Program-made: the position numbers and the translations under genes
Shown here: in pieces, positions 30,843 to 41,856 of the stretch
Position numbering within the stretch: position 1 is the first letter of the stretch
Layout: every line of letters begins with the position of its first letter
Source of the DNA: Conoideocrella luteorostrata
Lineage: Eukaryota > Ascomycota > Sordariomycetes > Hypocreales > Clavicipitaceae
Assembly (NCBI GenBank): GCA_032433595.1
Contig: JASWJB010000204.1
Span: forward strand, 1 to 64,000
Length of the DNA: 64,000 nucleotides
Direction of reading: 5' to 3'
The notes under the pieces: model-generated
The model's input: only the letters and a program-made list of their open reading frames with translations
Told to the model about the DNA's origin: nothing
The model's database searches: none

Positions 30843-33502
30843 ATGACTAGTGCTGTGCAAGCCATATCATCGATGCAGAGAGGAGAAATGTTGCGAGCGT
30901 CTGTGCTCTCCACAGATCTACCTGTTCCAACGCGGATCTGGACATGCATCACGCACGGCGCGCCAAATGCGCTTGCAACAGTATTGGCTTCTGTGACAAA
31001 TCTGAACTGGATCTATGATGTCCCTGAGCACCTTTTGTACCGCGAAAGGCAAGGGAACCGGTGGTTCTCCTCTGTCTGGAAATCTTTGAGACAGGCTCGA
31101 AAAGAGCACCAGTTGAAACAATGGCCTCACACGTTTGTTGCTCTGCACGTGTGGGATGTAAACAACTTACCCGAAGGTCCCGAACTTTTTTAAGTATTGG
31201 CTGACTGGCTTGAGACTTTGCCGCACTCTAAGAACTATGCTCAAGAGCTATGGGAAGCCGGAGGTTTTCTGATCCCCTCTTTGTGTCGGCGACTCGTCCA
31301 AGCCGGAGCCTCTGTGGATTGCGTGTTGTGGCATGACAGACGGACCGCTCTTCAGATTGCAGCTTCATTCTGGGAGCATGACCTTATACAAACACTGTTG
31401 AGCTTGGGTGCAGACCCGACAAGGTATTCTTTTAAGGGTTACGCCGCCTTGCACTGGCTTTTCCATTCCGAGAAGCTTTTTCATAAGAATTGGAGTCCTT
31501 TGGATATCCACCGGATACGCACAGAATCCAGAGTGCCACGATATCAGAAATCTGAAATCGTAGCTACTGTCAGGAGTCTTGCAGGACCATCGACAATTAA
31601 TGTTCCCTGCGGACAAGGGCGAAAAACACCCCTTATGCTTGCCGTGATGAACTCTCCGACAGTGACAAAGGTCTTGTTGGACCAAGGTGCGGAGCTAGAG
31701 TTGCTGGGTGATTGTGGCCGCACTGCTATCATGCATTTCTTTCTTGGTGGTTTCATTAGTCGGCCAATCTCAATTCTGAAGTCCTCACTACTCGCCGGAG
31801 CTGATAGCAGGGCATCTGATATTTCAGGAACGACGGTTTTGGGCCATCGGGCACGCCTTGTGACCGAAACGGAAATGGCGAATCTTTACCCCGGCTCCAA
31901 TTCATACAACAAGGCTTTCCACGAGCTGGTGACCTTTGGTGCACTCTCACAGCGGGATGTGCTAGTCGAAGAATTGCGAGCACTCGACGTCCCGCTCGTC
32001 GTGGCGTCACGTCTCGGTAATGCGCAACTCTGTTGGGCCTTGTTAGACACAGGCGTGGATCCAGACAAACACGGCATCGTTGTAGACAGTCCCCTGGGCA
32101 ATAACTGTGGTTCGGTGTCAAGCGAGCTGGAGTCTTTGGCGTGGAACCCGCTCCTCATTGCATTGAAAGCCAATGCCTACGTAACTGCCGCGATTATCTC
32201 GGCATATGGTGCCGACGTTGATTTCCAAACTCCAGGGCGCAAACGGACCAAATACAGCAAATATAACAGTATGAAATGCGGAGTCACCCCTCTTCACCTA
32301 GCAGTCGGTAGTGACCGGTCAGACAATTGGTATGGCAGCATTGTGAGTTTGAGGAGTGATGTGCATTATGCGGGTTACGCATTCTCTGCAGCTGGTCACC
32401 AAAATCATATGGGGTTAGAGCGATCACTTGACGCAAGGAAATACTACAAAAGACGAGACTACAACAGAACTAACAACGCTGAGACGGAGATGGAAGAATC
32501 AGACGTAAGCTGCGCATCCAAACTAACCTATAACCCAGTAACGATATTGCTAACGAACCGGAGCCAGCCCGAGTATGAAGTCCAGAGGTTCGTTTACCAG
32601 AACGATAGTACCGGAGCGGACAAAGTGCCGTTTGACACCCTCTTTGAGTCAACTTTCTCACCAAAAGATCCGTGCCATCCACTTCTGGAAGACATTATCA
32701 ACAAAAACCAACGACAAGGTTCCCGTCAGGTGGTATTTGTTAAATACATTCTTGAGACTGGTAAATCGGTGAACGTCACAAGCCAGCAAGGTGTTACTCC
32801 CTTGGCTCTCGCTGTGAAACAAGGAAGGCTGGATCTGACCGAAATACTTCTGGAAAAAGGGGCTGATCCCAACATCGCAGATAGGTATGGCTGCGCCCCC
32901 CTAATGTTGGCAGCACAGAGAGGTCGCCAAGATATCGTGAAAGCTCTCCTTGAATATGGCGCTCATCCAGATACACAGCTTGAAGGCCCTGATCCAGACA
33001 GATGCAGCTGTGGTACATTTATGGCCGAGCTTTTCACTTTTCATCACTGCGATGCGCCTGTTACCCCTTAGCGTTAGCTGCGGAGCGTGGACATCGCGAC
33101 ACCATCGAGACACTGCTTAAATACAGGGCTGATCCGAATATCCTCATCAAACATCATGTGCACGGTAGATTGCCGTCGAAACGAGACAAGCATCGTAAGG
33201 AAACTCTTGATATGTCTTATCATTCAGACAGCGAGTCGGAGTCGGAGCCAGAACAGTGGGAAGGTCGCATCAGCGTCGGAACTGCGCTAACATATGCGCG
33301 GGGAGAAGTGCGAGATCTGCTAATACAGCACGGTGCTGACCCTGCCAAAGAGATAGCCACCAAAGCATGTGATTGCGATATCATCGTGAGAAAGGAGCGG
33401 GACCGTGGGTGGAGTACAGAGTCTCAAGATGGCTATCCCAGTGCCGAGGAAAGTGGTTCTAGTACAGACTGGCCGTGGAGGCGGCTCCGCAAAGTCAAAT
33501 AA
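30843..33502 (+). pseudogene. Ankyrin-repeat C-terminal part of an NLR-like gene
   Basis: One frame continues from before 30843 to 33012 and is broken by TAA at 31191-31193 (PELF-stop-VLADWLETL), readable as CAA. A 59-nt intron (33013-33071, GTACAT...CCTTAG) then joins it in frame to the last exon, ending at 33502. Ankyrin units are clear: RTALQIAASFWEHDLIQTLL, TPLMLAVMNS, TPLALAVKQGRLDLTEILL, APLMLAAQRGRQDIVKALLE, ALAAERGHRDTIETLLKYR, each with GADP-type turns. The tail is acidic and Ser-rich (SDSESESEPEQ). It is probably the ligand-sensing half of the gene beginning at 27296. Alternatively it is part of a second, adjacent gene. With the stop it should be dead unless an internal start is used. 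Confidence 0.7.
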
Positions 33503-34609
33503 TACATGGTGATGAAATATATGGATAGGAATGGGGGGAAAAAAAATTAGTGGGAAGGGCGAGACGTAAGAAACAAAAAACATATGGCGGCCTAGGTACG
33601 GTTGCAGATCGATGCATCTACAAGGTGTCTCGATCCGGACAAACAGCAAATGTCAAACGGCTAGTGGGGTGCACAGTAACTAGCTTCTAGAGACTAGTCC
33701 ACAAGAGGGGAGATAACTCGTGGAAAGGATTCCACTTTGTTTAAAAAGTTGTTCAATAAGGAAGGCTCCGAGATAAACTTATGGCTTATGGTATTGCGGG
33801 CGGCAAATACGGAGTACTGGAGCGCGTACGGGGTGTAACCAGGGCCCCTGTCTCCTGCCAAGGTGTCGACAGATTAATCGAGACATCCAGGGCTCCAATG
33901 CTTTCGATAAATCTGTCCCCTGCCCCCCTGCCCCCTGTTCCCCTGACCTCTTCGCTCCTCAGCTCCAGCTCACGCACGTCTATTGTACAAGGATGCCTAG
34001 CTTTAGGCACCTGCACACGGGCAGGCGGTCGCAGAAAAACACGAGACATCGTGGCCCACACACCGCAACAACAGCATTCAATTAAATTAGTAACAACTAT
34101 CGCATTTACAGTTAAAATTCGAGAAAAACTATAATTTTTAACTAGCGTTTCTACACCAATTATTATGCTGTCACATCATAACGGTAAGTGGATGCCAGGC
34201 ATTAACCCTGAGCACAGACCAGCATCAAGCGAGCTTTCTTACAAAAATCTTGTGGGTCGTGTTGAGTGATTCACCTCAAAGATGTGTTGAAGTGATTCAC
34301 ACTCTTTAGGGCAGCCTCAACAGGCCCACAAAGCCTTTTGTTTTCTTCATTTCGTAGGAGCTAGCTCCTCATCATCATCATTACTGATCATCAGTCATTT
34401 CATCGCAACAGGTCGCTAAATCACGTTACATTTCGAAAAGCAGTGAATGGAGCATTGCTTGATGCAAACGCACACTGGTCATCTCGGTTTTTTAAACCTG
34501 CGAAAACTTTTCACTGACGTCTCGCGGTCCGAGGGTGTACTTACCTTGCGTTCTTAACAACAACCCACCCATCACTTGAGGATTACATCTACCAGAGTTT
34601 GCCGCAAAG
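33503..34609. other. Intergenic, presumed promoter of the 6-16 family gene
   Basis: A plus frame at 33781-34134 (117 codons) is Pro/Ser-rich and unrecognised. TACGGAGTA occurs at 33808-33816. The last 450 bp before the downstream start have no long frame and are the likely promoter. Confidence 0.4.
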
Positions 34610-35252
34610 ATGGATCAGAACATGTGGACCAAAAGCCTCAGCCAGCTGCACACTATGGCGAAAAACATTCAAAACGTTGCGTCGAAATCGGAGCAAGCCG
34701 TTAATAGAGCCGTCCACAAGGTCGACTGGGAGATTATCGGGAATAACATCAACAAAGTCACCGCCAACACTGCCGCATCGGCAGCTCAGGCCTACCACAA
34801 TGGCAAGGTGGCTCCCCGCGACGTCGAGTGGGATCAGATTGGCCCTAAAGCTGCCGAAATTATCGCGAGTAATCCTTCAAAAGTTCTGATACCCGCGGTA
34901 ATTGTAGCCGGCGCTGTCACAGGCCCGCTACTCATGGGTCCCGTGCTTGGCGCCGCTGGGTTTAGCAGTATCGGGCCAGTTGCTGGTATGACTACACATC
35001 TGCTATATTTTCACATGATATTAGACTTCTGACATGGCTGTAGGCACAATCGCTTCCGGCATACAGTCTGCAGGACTGGCTGGACCGGTTTTCAGTACCG
35101 TCCAAAGTGCAGCCATGGGAGGTTATGGGTTTACCGCTGTCGCAGCTTGCTTCGCTGGGGCAGGAGCCGCGGCCGGAGGAGCTGCAGCAGCTGCATCTAG
35201 GGAGTCACCAGGCGGGGAGTCGGATGAAGAGGAAAACAACGAGTCGGATTGA
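34610..35252 (+). CDS. Interferon-induced 6-16 (IFI6/IFI27/ISG12) family protein
   Basis: Exons 34610-34985 and 35044-35252 join in frame across a 58-nt GT-AG intron and give 194 residues. The N-terminal 90 residues are soluble and helix-like (MDQNMWTKSLSQLHTMAKN). From residue about 95 come two Gly/Ala-rich hydrophobic segments, VIVAGAVTGPLLMGPVLGAA and IASGIQSAGLAGPVFSTVQS, then GGYGFTAVAACFAGAGAAAG. This is the signature of the 6-16 family of small membrane proteins, which in animals affect mitochondria and apoptosis. Fungal members are known but poorly studied. The acidic tail ends SDEEENNESD and a TGA stop, immediately followed by a minisatellite in the same frame. Its neighbour upstream is an NLR-like remnant, so a role in cell-death signalling is a reasonable but unproven guess. 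Confidence 0.75.
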
Positions 35253-35610
35253 AAGGAGAACAAGGAGTTGGATGAAAAGGAAAACAAGGAGTTGGATGAA
35301 AAGGAAAACAAGGAGTTGGATGAAAAGGAAAACAAGGAGTTAGATGAAAAGGAAAACNNNNNNNNNNNNNNNNNNNNNNNNNNNNNNNNNNNNNNNNNNN
35401 NNNNNNNNNNNNNNNNNNNNNNNNNNNNNNNNNNNNNNNNNNNNNNNNNNNNNNNACAAGGAGTTGGATGAAAAGGAAAACAAGGAGTTGGATGAAAAGG
35501 AAAACAAGGAGTTGGATGAAAAGGAAAACAAGGAGTTGGATGAAAAGGAAAACAAGGAGTTGGATGAAAAGGAAAACAAGGAGTTGGATGAAAAGGAAAA
35601 CAAGGAGTCT
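35253..35610 (+). repeat. 24-bp minisatellite with assembly gap
   Basis: The unit GAGTTGGATGAAAAGGAAAA plus CAAG (24 bp, ELDEKENK) repeats nearly perfectly on both sides of the gap, about four copies before and six after. It starts right after the stop of the 6-16 family gene and in the same frame, so the repeat was probably once the C-terminal tail. Unit identity is very high, so the array is young or homogenised. Confidence 0.85.
35358..35455. other. Assembly gap of 98 N
   Basis: Unknown bases inside the minisatellite. The frame of the repeat differs across it, but the true length is unknown, so this is not evidence of a frameshift. Confidence 0.95.
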
Positions 35611-35625
35611 GCTCGTGGTACCTGA

Positions 35626-36560
35626 ACCAGCGGAAGTGAAAGAGATGCAGGTGTTGGCGAATAGAGGAATGCTCGACCGACACACTGGCTCCCTATATAC
35701 CCGCAATACCACTAACTTAATCCCATGGAGCCTATCTCAGAAGTTGCACATTCATATGAGTATTAATTGATGAATGCTCGCAGAATTGTGATATCGTTCA
35801 CCATTAGTACTGACGGCTGATTGTTTTTACAGCCACCAAGCCTTAGCTTCAGAGTGTCGCTTTCATAGGAAAATAGCACGCTTGCGGCGAAAGTATGTTA
35901 TCGCACCTGCTCGTTACGCCCGGGTGTTCAAAACGTCTCCGGCCAGGAGAAGTCAGATATTTCAGGTGGCCCAGAGGGCCAAAAGTTGAAGGATTCCAAA
36001 GCGACTGTCATAACTCAATGTGTTGCGCGGATTATAAGTCCTAGTTGCAGCTGCTGAACTCCGGTTTTCGAGCGGTTCCTTGTTCCGACCCAATGGAGTA
36101 TTTTTGCACCTTTCCCCTGAGTATATAATGCCGATTAAGATGGAGAAGGCAGCACATCACTATCTGAGCGGCAAATCATGAGAAAAGGCGGAGTGTAGAA
36201 ACACCTAATAGTCAGGAGAGCGTCCTACTTTGCAATTTTTTACTGAAACGACGACACCCAGACACTAACTTCGCTTGATCAAGATGGGACTACTTTGATC
36301 CGTTACATGTTTTACAACCTTTTCCAATTGTCACGGCTCAGCACCAGCATTTAAACGTCCTCTCAGCAGCGAAAAAAAATTTCAAGGCAGTGACGTTGCA
36401 ATGACGCGGTCTTGGAATGCAATAAGAGACAAATTTGCATTAATGACAGTTTTCCCCATACAAAGACAAACAAGTGGTCGGCGAACAGCGGTCGCTCCCT
36501 AGTATCAAGCGTTACTCTTTGCGTGTTGCCTAATGAAAAGCTCTTCAACGGGCGATCCGA
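35626..36560. other. Intergenic, no gene seen
   Basis: Only a minus frame at 36363-36548 and its antisense partner exceed 60 codons, and neither is recognisable. The part near 36560 is presumably the 3' region of the BTB gene. Confidence 0.45.
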
Positions 36561-37438
36561 TCAATCTATCCTCAGCATCATAGACGTGATCAGCGCAGCC
36601 GACAAATCACCATCCTCCTTTACGAGTGCCTGGAATGTCTCGTTCTTCCACATTATTTCCATCTTGCAGGCCGCGAAATGTATAACCATTCGGGTCAATC
36701 TCTCCGGGACCAGCCCCGTATAACAAAAGCGTACCAAGTCTGTGGCGCCATCGGTGGCATTGTCGCTTGCGTCGAACTGCACCAAAGCCTCATGCAATTT
36801 CTTAAACGAGGCGTTCACGAGCCCCGTGAAGATGTATCGATCTGCCAGGACATAAACTTTAGCATGGTGGACGAGCATGTCTCCGTAGCTTGCGAAGCCT
36901 GTTTCCCGTTCCACGACCTCAAGCTCAAGCTCCGAGGTCCATGACCATTGGAAATTTGCCCATAGTACTTGTTGTTTCCGCATTCTCCCCGCAGTATTGA
37001 GCAAGTCATTATCAACCCTTTCACCATCAACTGCAGGTCCTTCGTTCCATGACCGATCGCCGTACTCGACGGCACTTGCGCGAGATTGACTGGGTGTCGG
37101 CTGGCAATCACTGCTCGCTGCCGATGCCGGCGAGGTCACTGCCATCGAGTGGTAATCCCCGGTGTAAATATATTGCCAGAAGCTGGTGAACGTGTCCTCG
37201 TTGACGTCGGGCCACTCCACGCAGCGCTCTGCTGATTCCTTGAAGTCACCCATAACCACGGCGTCAAGCGCGGGGGACTGGCTTGCTAGAAGAGCAGCAT
37301 GGATTGTGAACTCTCGTTTGTCTTTGCCCACCAGGAATTTAAACAATCGCGACGTGGCCGCGCTGTAACGAGTCAGGTCCCAAGGTCCCAGAGGAAAACC
37401 GAAGATAGCACTTACATCTTGGCCAATGATGACTCCAT
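36561..37438 (-). CDS. BTB/POZ domain protein
   Basis: Exon 1 (37438-37416) is tiny and encodes MESSLAKI. A 53-nt intron (donor GTAAGTGC, branch CTGACTC, acceptor TTACAG) joins it to exon 2 (37362-36561), giving 274 residues. The unspliced frame would start further upstream but reads through this perfect intron, so I prefer the spliced start. Residues 9-90 are a fungal BTB: RLFKFLVGKDKREFTIHAAL, LASQSPALDAVVMGDFKES, VEWPDVNEDTFTSFWQYIYTGDY. A Ser-rich linker and a helical C-terminal part follow (YVLADRYIFTGLVNASFKKLH; VIHFAACKMEIMWKNETFQAL). Such proteins dimerise through BTB and may serve as cullin-3 adaptors. The target is unknown. The reading frame is intact. Confidence 0.8.
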
Positions 37439-39431
37439 ACTTTACTGTCTCGGAAGGATGTGGAATTGTCTCTGGAAACATGATTGTGTCAACTAAAATG
37501 CCGCACCTCAGAGTTTTGTTCAAGATGGACACACACGGCCGATGACATTTTGCAGCGAGAACCAACACCCAACGCCACGGTACACCTGTTGGTTGTGGAT
37601 GTAGTTTACGTAACAGATGGTGTGGTGTGGTGAGTCTAGTTATCTTCACACGTGTCCAGGTAGCAGAGTTTCACCGCACGTGCTGAAGACTAAGATATCG
37701 GGCGTGGCCGGGTCCTATCTAGAGTTTAAGCTAGATGTTTGACTAGACTGACGATAGCTTCGGTCACACCGAAGATAACCTCAATGAGATGGATGGAACC
37801 TGTGCATAAGTAGCAGTCTACTTCCTCGTTAAAATAACCAGAATGCAAGGACAATTCCACTGCATCAGATAACCACTTCCATAGCTGCTCACATTGGTAC
37901 AGCCGCTCTTCAGCTGCTCGTCAGCCATTCCAAACGCCGATGAGTGGCGCATTTGCGACACCATTTGAGGTGCTGAAAGCCGGCACGACCATTTGACCGG
38001 TACTAAACACCAAAAGTAGTCAAGTCAAGTCTTATGGAATGCGGCACTCTTGTCTGTACAAGCCATTCCTCCATGATTCTGTCGACTTTCTCCCGTCCCG
38101 CCGATGCATCTACAAGTCGCCTGATCTAGACAACAGAATGATGTGGGGGGTCTCGAGGCATGAACGTTAATGACTGGATGGAGATGGCTCACAGGCAAAA
38201 GGGTACGTACTGGTCGATGCGATGCTGGCTGGGCGGAGAACCAGCGCCATGCCTTTCGAGGCTACCAGCATCGAGTACCGCCAGGACAGCCTGACCAATC
38301 AGTTAGGCCGCCAGCGCGCCGCAATGCCAGTTAATGATTGAAAGCATCCGCTAAAGGGGCAAAGTTGTCATCCCTAATTCCAGCTGAATCGTTACCGTTA
38401 GCCACCGCACCGTGGCGCCGCGCCCGAGGGTGGCTCGTCAGTTGACAGTGATCACGGTAGGGATGGTGCGTTAGGCTTTCGTAGCCTTTATAACGCCTTT
38501 ATCTTGAGATGATTTCTGGTTAACAGTCTCGTATTTCGCCGATAAAACCAGCTCTGTACCAAAGCATAACAGCAGATGTGTGGGGTGTGGTCCGGGGAAG
38601 CCATGCGTCACCACCGGTGTCGTAGTGCAACACCCTGTGTCTGGCTCAGGACCTGGTCTGTCTGGTATTGGCGAACTACAGAACCTTCTAGTGACATAGA
38701 GTGGGGTCGCCTTTTCGTTAGCATGACCTGGCCTTCCAGACTCGAGGCGGTTTCACGACAATTGCAGGCGTCCAAGCAGGCTATGTGTGAGAAACCGACA
38801 CACCATGGTGTCTACTGTGGCGAAGCATTAGCTCCGGCCGAGTATGCTCTGCAAACTCCACCGACTATGCCAAGAGCAATGATACCGCCGAATAGCAGCA
38901 GAAATGCGGTCTAAAAATGAAGACCACATTGCCACTTAAGCTTCGACTTCTATCCATCATTTTGCCTTGCGAGGATAAATATCGGGATGGAGGGATGGCT
39001 GATTTTGACAGCAAGGGCCACAAGGCCACCAAGTTAAGACGCGGCTTTCTTGATTATCATACCTTTGCGAATTTTGAAAAGCACGGTGGGTACCGTGACC
39101 GCCGCAGCCATAAAGATTGACCGGAAGCTCCCAAACAAAATGACCTTGTGGCTAGCAGCAAATGAAGGCATCCAACGTCAAGTCAGGAGATTCATGGGAT
39201 ATTTTACCAGCGGTCGTCAAAATAGTCAATCTTCGGAATTACCCCCCAATCAATAGCGACGTCTTAGACGGGGCCTGTAGCCTTGCGACTCAGCGCATCG
39301 AATTTTATTTGAGGCAGATGAACAAGTTTGCCAGCCTTTGCCTCTTAAAGTTGAGACGATGGGAAACTGCCAATGATGAAGGTATGCCCCAGTGCCACCT
39401 GGTACAAGGATAGTATCTGACGATGAAGACT
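37439..39431. other. Intergenic, no recognised gene
   Basis: The upstream region of the BTB gene, then unrecognised short frames at 38576-38914, 38917-39120 and 39162-39413 (all plus). The reverse of 38576-38914 has a hydrophobic, transporter-like stretch with stops, so a decayed gene is possible. Confidence 0.35.
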
Positions 39432-39665
39432 GAGCAGCAAACCTTAACCAAAGAGCATCCAATGAAGCCACAACACAAAGTGGCAAGAACCGACTAATAC
39501 AATTTACTGCAGGAGATGGCAGATAGGGAGCAGCAAACATTAACCGAAGAGCATCCGACAATGCCGCAACACAAAGTGGCAAGAATTGACCAATACAAAT
39601 TTGCTGCAGGAGATAGCAGACAGGGAGCAGCAAACATTAACCAAAGAGCATCCGACAAAGCTGCA
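39432..39665 (+). repeat. 96-97-bp minisatellite, about 2.4 copies
   Basis: Units start with GAGCAGCAAACMTTAACC at 39432, 39528 and 39625; the third is partial. The unit contains AAGAGCATCC, CACAAAGTGGCAAGAA and TTTGCTGCAGGAGA. Copies are over 85% alike by eye. It ends about 250 bp upstream of the secreted protein start. Confidence 0.8.
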
Positions 39666-39911
39666 CCTCCCACTCTAAACTTCAACAATGGATGCCCAAC
39701 AAGACCAAGCAACCGATTTTGAGCCACAGCGCCAATATGTGAGTATCCTCCGATTATTTACTTTTCGAATTTAAGGCTAATTAGCCTTAGATTAAGCAAG
39801 AAGAAATAACCGTCAACATCTTTAACCGAAACTCCGAAACAAGCCCTTCAGCCTTCACCGACCTCTCTTTCGACAGGCTTGAACTTGGAGAGCTTATACA
39901 TCGCCTCAATC

Positions 39912-40193
39912 ATGCAGGTCACATCGTTCTTTCAATTGCTTACAATGGCAACGTTGCTGACATCGTCTGCGTCTGCAAGTCCGACGGGTGGATTGAAGCA
40001 GTCCGAGAGCAGGGCTGCGAATAACAGCCTAATCGCTCTCTACCACATCGCTGGATGCGGAAGTCGGGGAGGCCAGATGCCGTCCTACTGCACTGACACC
40101 GGTACTTGCAAATGCTCCGGTATCGGTGTTTACGGGTGCAAGACCCCCGATGAAACCAAGCTTTGCAAAACGAAGGGTTGTGGCTGCGCATAG
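39912..40193 (+). CDS. Small secreted cysteine-rich protein
   Basis: 93 residues from the ATG at 39912. I chose this start because it opens a classical signal peptide (MQVTSFFQLLTMATLLTSS) with a likely cut after ASA near residue 23. The mature part has eight cysteines in its last 50 residues, including CKC, GCK and a final GCGC, with Gly, Lys and Thr between them. This is typical of disulphide-rich secreted fungal peptides (defensin-like, antifungal or effector types). The spacing does not match an antifungal protein family that I can name. Possible roles are antagonism of microbes or interaction with a host. The minisatellite just upstream could affect its promoter. Confidence 0.65.
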   Translation: MQVTSFFQLLTMATLLTSSASASPTGGLKQSESRAANNSLIALYHIAGCGSRGGQMPSYCTDTGTCKCSGIGVYGCKTPDETKLCKTKGCGCA

Positions 40194-40413
40194 AGCGCCC
40201 GTGCTAGCTGTCATAGGGAATCGCATGGAATCGCAGGGATAGTCAGTAGGAATGAATTCCACGTTGCCTCTTCAGTCTCTGGCTAGCTAGGAACAAGTAG
40301 ACAGAAGAGGTCTAAGCCCTCGCTAATTAGGCAGAAATGCAAGGATGATTCTACTAAATTTAATGACCGTAGCTGCCACATCGTGACACCGCGTATCTAA
40401 CCGACTCCTATAG

Positions 40414-40803
40414 TCAGCTATCTGCTTGCATGAACAAGGTACGGAGTACGGAGTACATTAACTGCAAATCCAGACCCCGTTCAGAATGAGATACAGTGGG
40501 TCTCCAGTAATTCCGAGCCAAGAAACAACCAAAATCGTGTAGAGTGGGCTTCTGAGTCCACCTCCGTGCCATCTTCATCCTGTTGTTGCCCGAACACATG
40601 CCCACAAAGATGGGCGCCAAACTCGTCGCAACATCCGCCGCTATACAAGGAAGCCCATACCAAGCTTCATCCCCCCATCTGTAGCCATTTCGGAGCGCTT
40701 CGGCCATGCCACGTCCTGCAACCAGCGTAAGGTTCTCGAGTAAGCTAGCCACAGAAAACAAGATTGCCGTGACTTGTATCCGCTCCAAATTGCCACCTCC
40801 CAT
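40414..40803 (-). CDS. Hypothetical protein with two hydrophobic segments
   Basis: ATG at 40803 (MGGGNLERIQ) opens a 129-residue frame. Two hydrophobic stretches, VTAILFSVASLLENLTLVAG and IAADVATSLAPIFVGMC, may cross a membrane. A basic segment (NNRMKMARRWTQK) lies after them. No family recognised. The 3' end runs into TACGGAGTA repeats (40440-40456), which encode the last residues, so the native end could be lost. An intronless remnant of a larger membrane protein is as likely as a real small gene. Confidence 0.35.
   Translation of the reverse strand: MGGGNLERIQVTAILFSVASLLENLTLVAGRGMAEALRNGYRWGDEAWYGLPCIAADVATSLAPIFVGMCSGNNRMKMARRWTQKPTLHDFGCFLARNYWRPTVSHSERGLDLQLMYSVLRTLFMQADS
40440..40456. 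repeat. Dispersed TACGGAGTAC motif, tandem pair
   Basis: TACGGAGTACGGAGTAC. Related words occur at 33808, 44467 (full palindrome), 46857 (opposite strand), 59158 and 47150. Confidence 0.6.
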
Positions 40804-41856
40804 GCTTGAGCTCTGCACGGAGCACCTGCTCAAGATTTGCACCGTGCCTCATGAGATGTGACGCGAGCCGGGCATGGGCGGGCGGGTCGTTGCTTAATGT
40901 ACACTGTTTGCTGGTTCGGAAATATGCGCCCCAAGTGCTGAATTATTTTGTCTATCTATGTTTGTCTAGACTGTTTCCAAACCTTTGTGATTGTTAACTT
41001 ACGCGAACGCTTGTTCCGCAACTAACTGTGGGGGCGATTTTTCATGCGACCAAAGTCAGAGAGCCATAGCAGCTCTATCTTAAATCGACGATGAATACTC
41101 CGTAAATGGGGGAAAAAAAAAAAAACCACCCAGTAGCTTTGGGCCTATCTTGTTGATAATTCCACTGTCAATAAATAATAAATAAAATAACCTCCTACCC
41201 TCGAGAAGCGTCTCCCTTACCGAATTGGTCAAGCTTACTCGTCAGAGCTTTAGGGTAAGAGCTGGTCGCACCCGAAAAAAACTCACCACCTTTACCACAT
41301 GCGCTGATGTGTCGGCCGCACCTCTCCATAATGAGGATAATCGCGCTACCTTGATAAAATTGGTAGTTAATGGGAGGCCTATTGCCGAGCTGCAGGACGA
41401 TGTACTGTATGGCGAGCTATTGTTAGGATTGACTGCCGATGAGCTGGGTTGGCCTGATGTTCACTGCAATTTTTTGGCACCCGGAGGGTTACTCAGCCTC
41501 GACGCCAACCGCGTGCTGCACGACTACGTGATAGCTCTATCGCCTTGACGCGGGACTTGTTACATGGAAAATCATGATGTATTGGGGAAGCTCCGATTTC
41601 ACGACTTTTGTATATCATTTGGAATGTCACAATGAAGGAATTCTTGACCGTATGATTTGTGCATGTCACTTGGAAAGAAAGTCACAATACAGGAACTCCG
41701 ACTTCGTGATTTGTGGATGTCACTTGGTTTTATTTCCTATCGACATCGAAAAATGCAGACCTTGCCATGCTGAGTTCTTTCCCATCCGGACGCAACACCA
41801 CAAGAAAAACGAGGAACTGCAACCAACCCGCACCCCACAAACCAAACAACACCTTT
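40804..41856. other. Intergenic with a weak reading frame and a short tandem repeat
   Basis: A plus frame to 41548 (TLIKLVVNGRPIAELQDDVL, then DELGWPDVHCNFLAPGGLL) has real-protein composition but no ATG near its start, so it may be an exon or a relic. At about 41590-41735 three diverged copies of a roughly 53-bp unit occur (GATTTGTGCATGTCACTTGG and variants). The rest is the 3' region of RPL21. Confidence 0.35.

Noticed and set aside
35123..35712. Long minus-strand frames over the minisatellite
   Set aside because: They are translations of the 24-bp repeat and the N gap on the wrong strand; the real gene with a spliced intron is on the plus strand.
37416..37649. Upstream extension of the BTB protein
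   Set aside because: It requires reading through a textbook intron (GTAAGT...CTGACT...TACAG). The spliced start MESSLAKI fits better.
38576..38914. Hydrophobic transporter-like reading on the reverse strand
   Set aside because: It is interrupted by several stops and has no motif; too weak to list as a gene.
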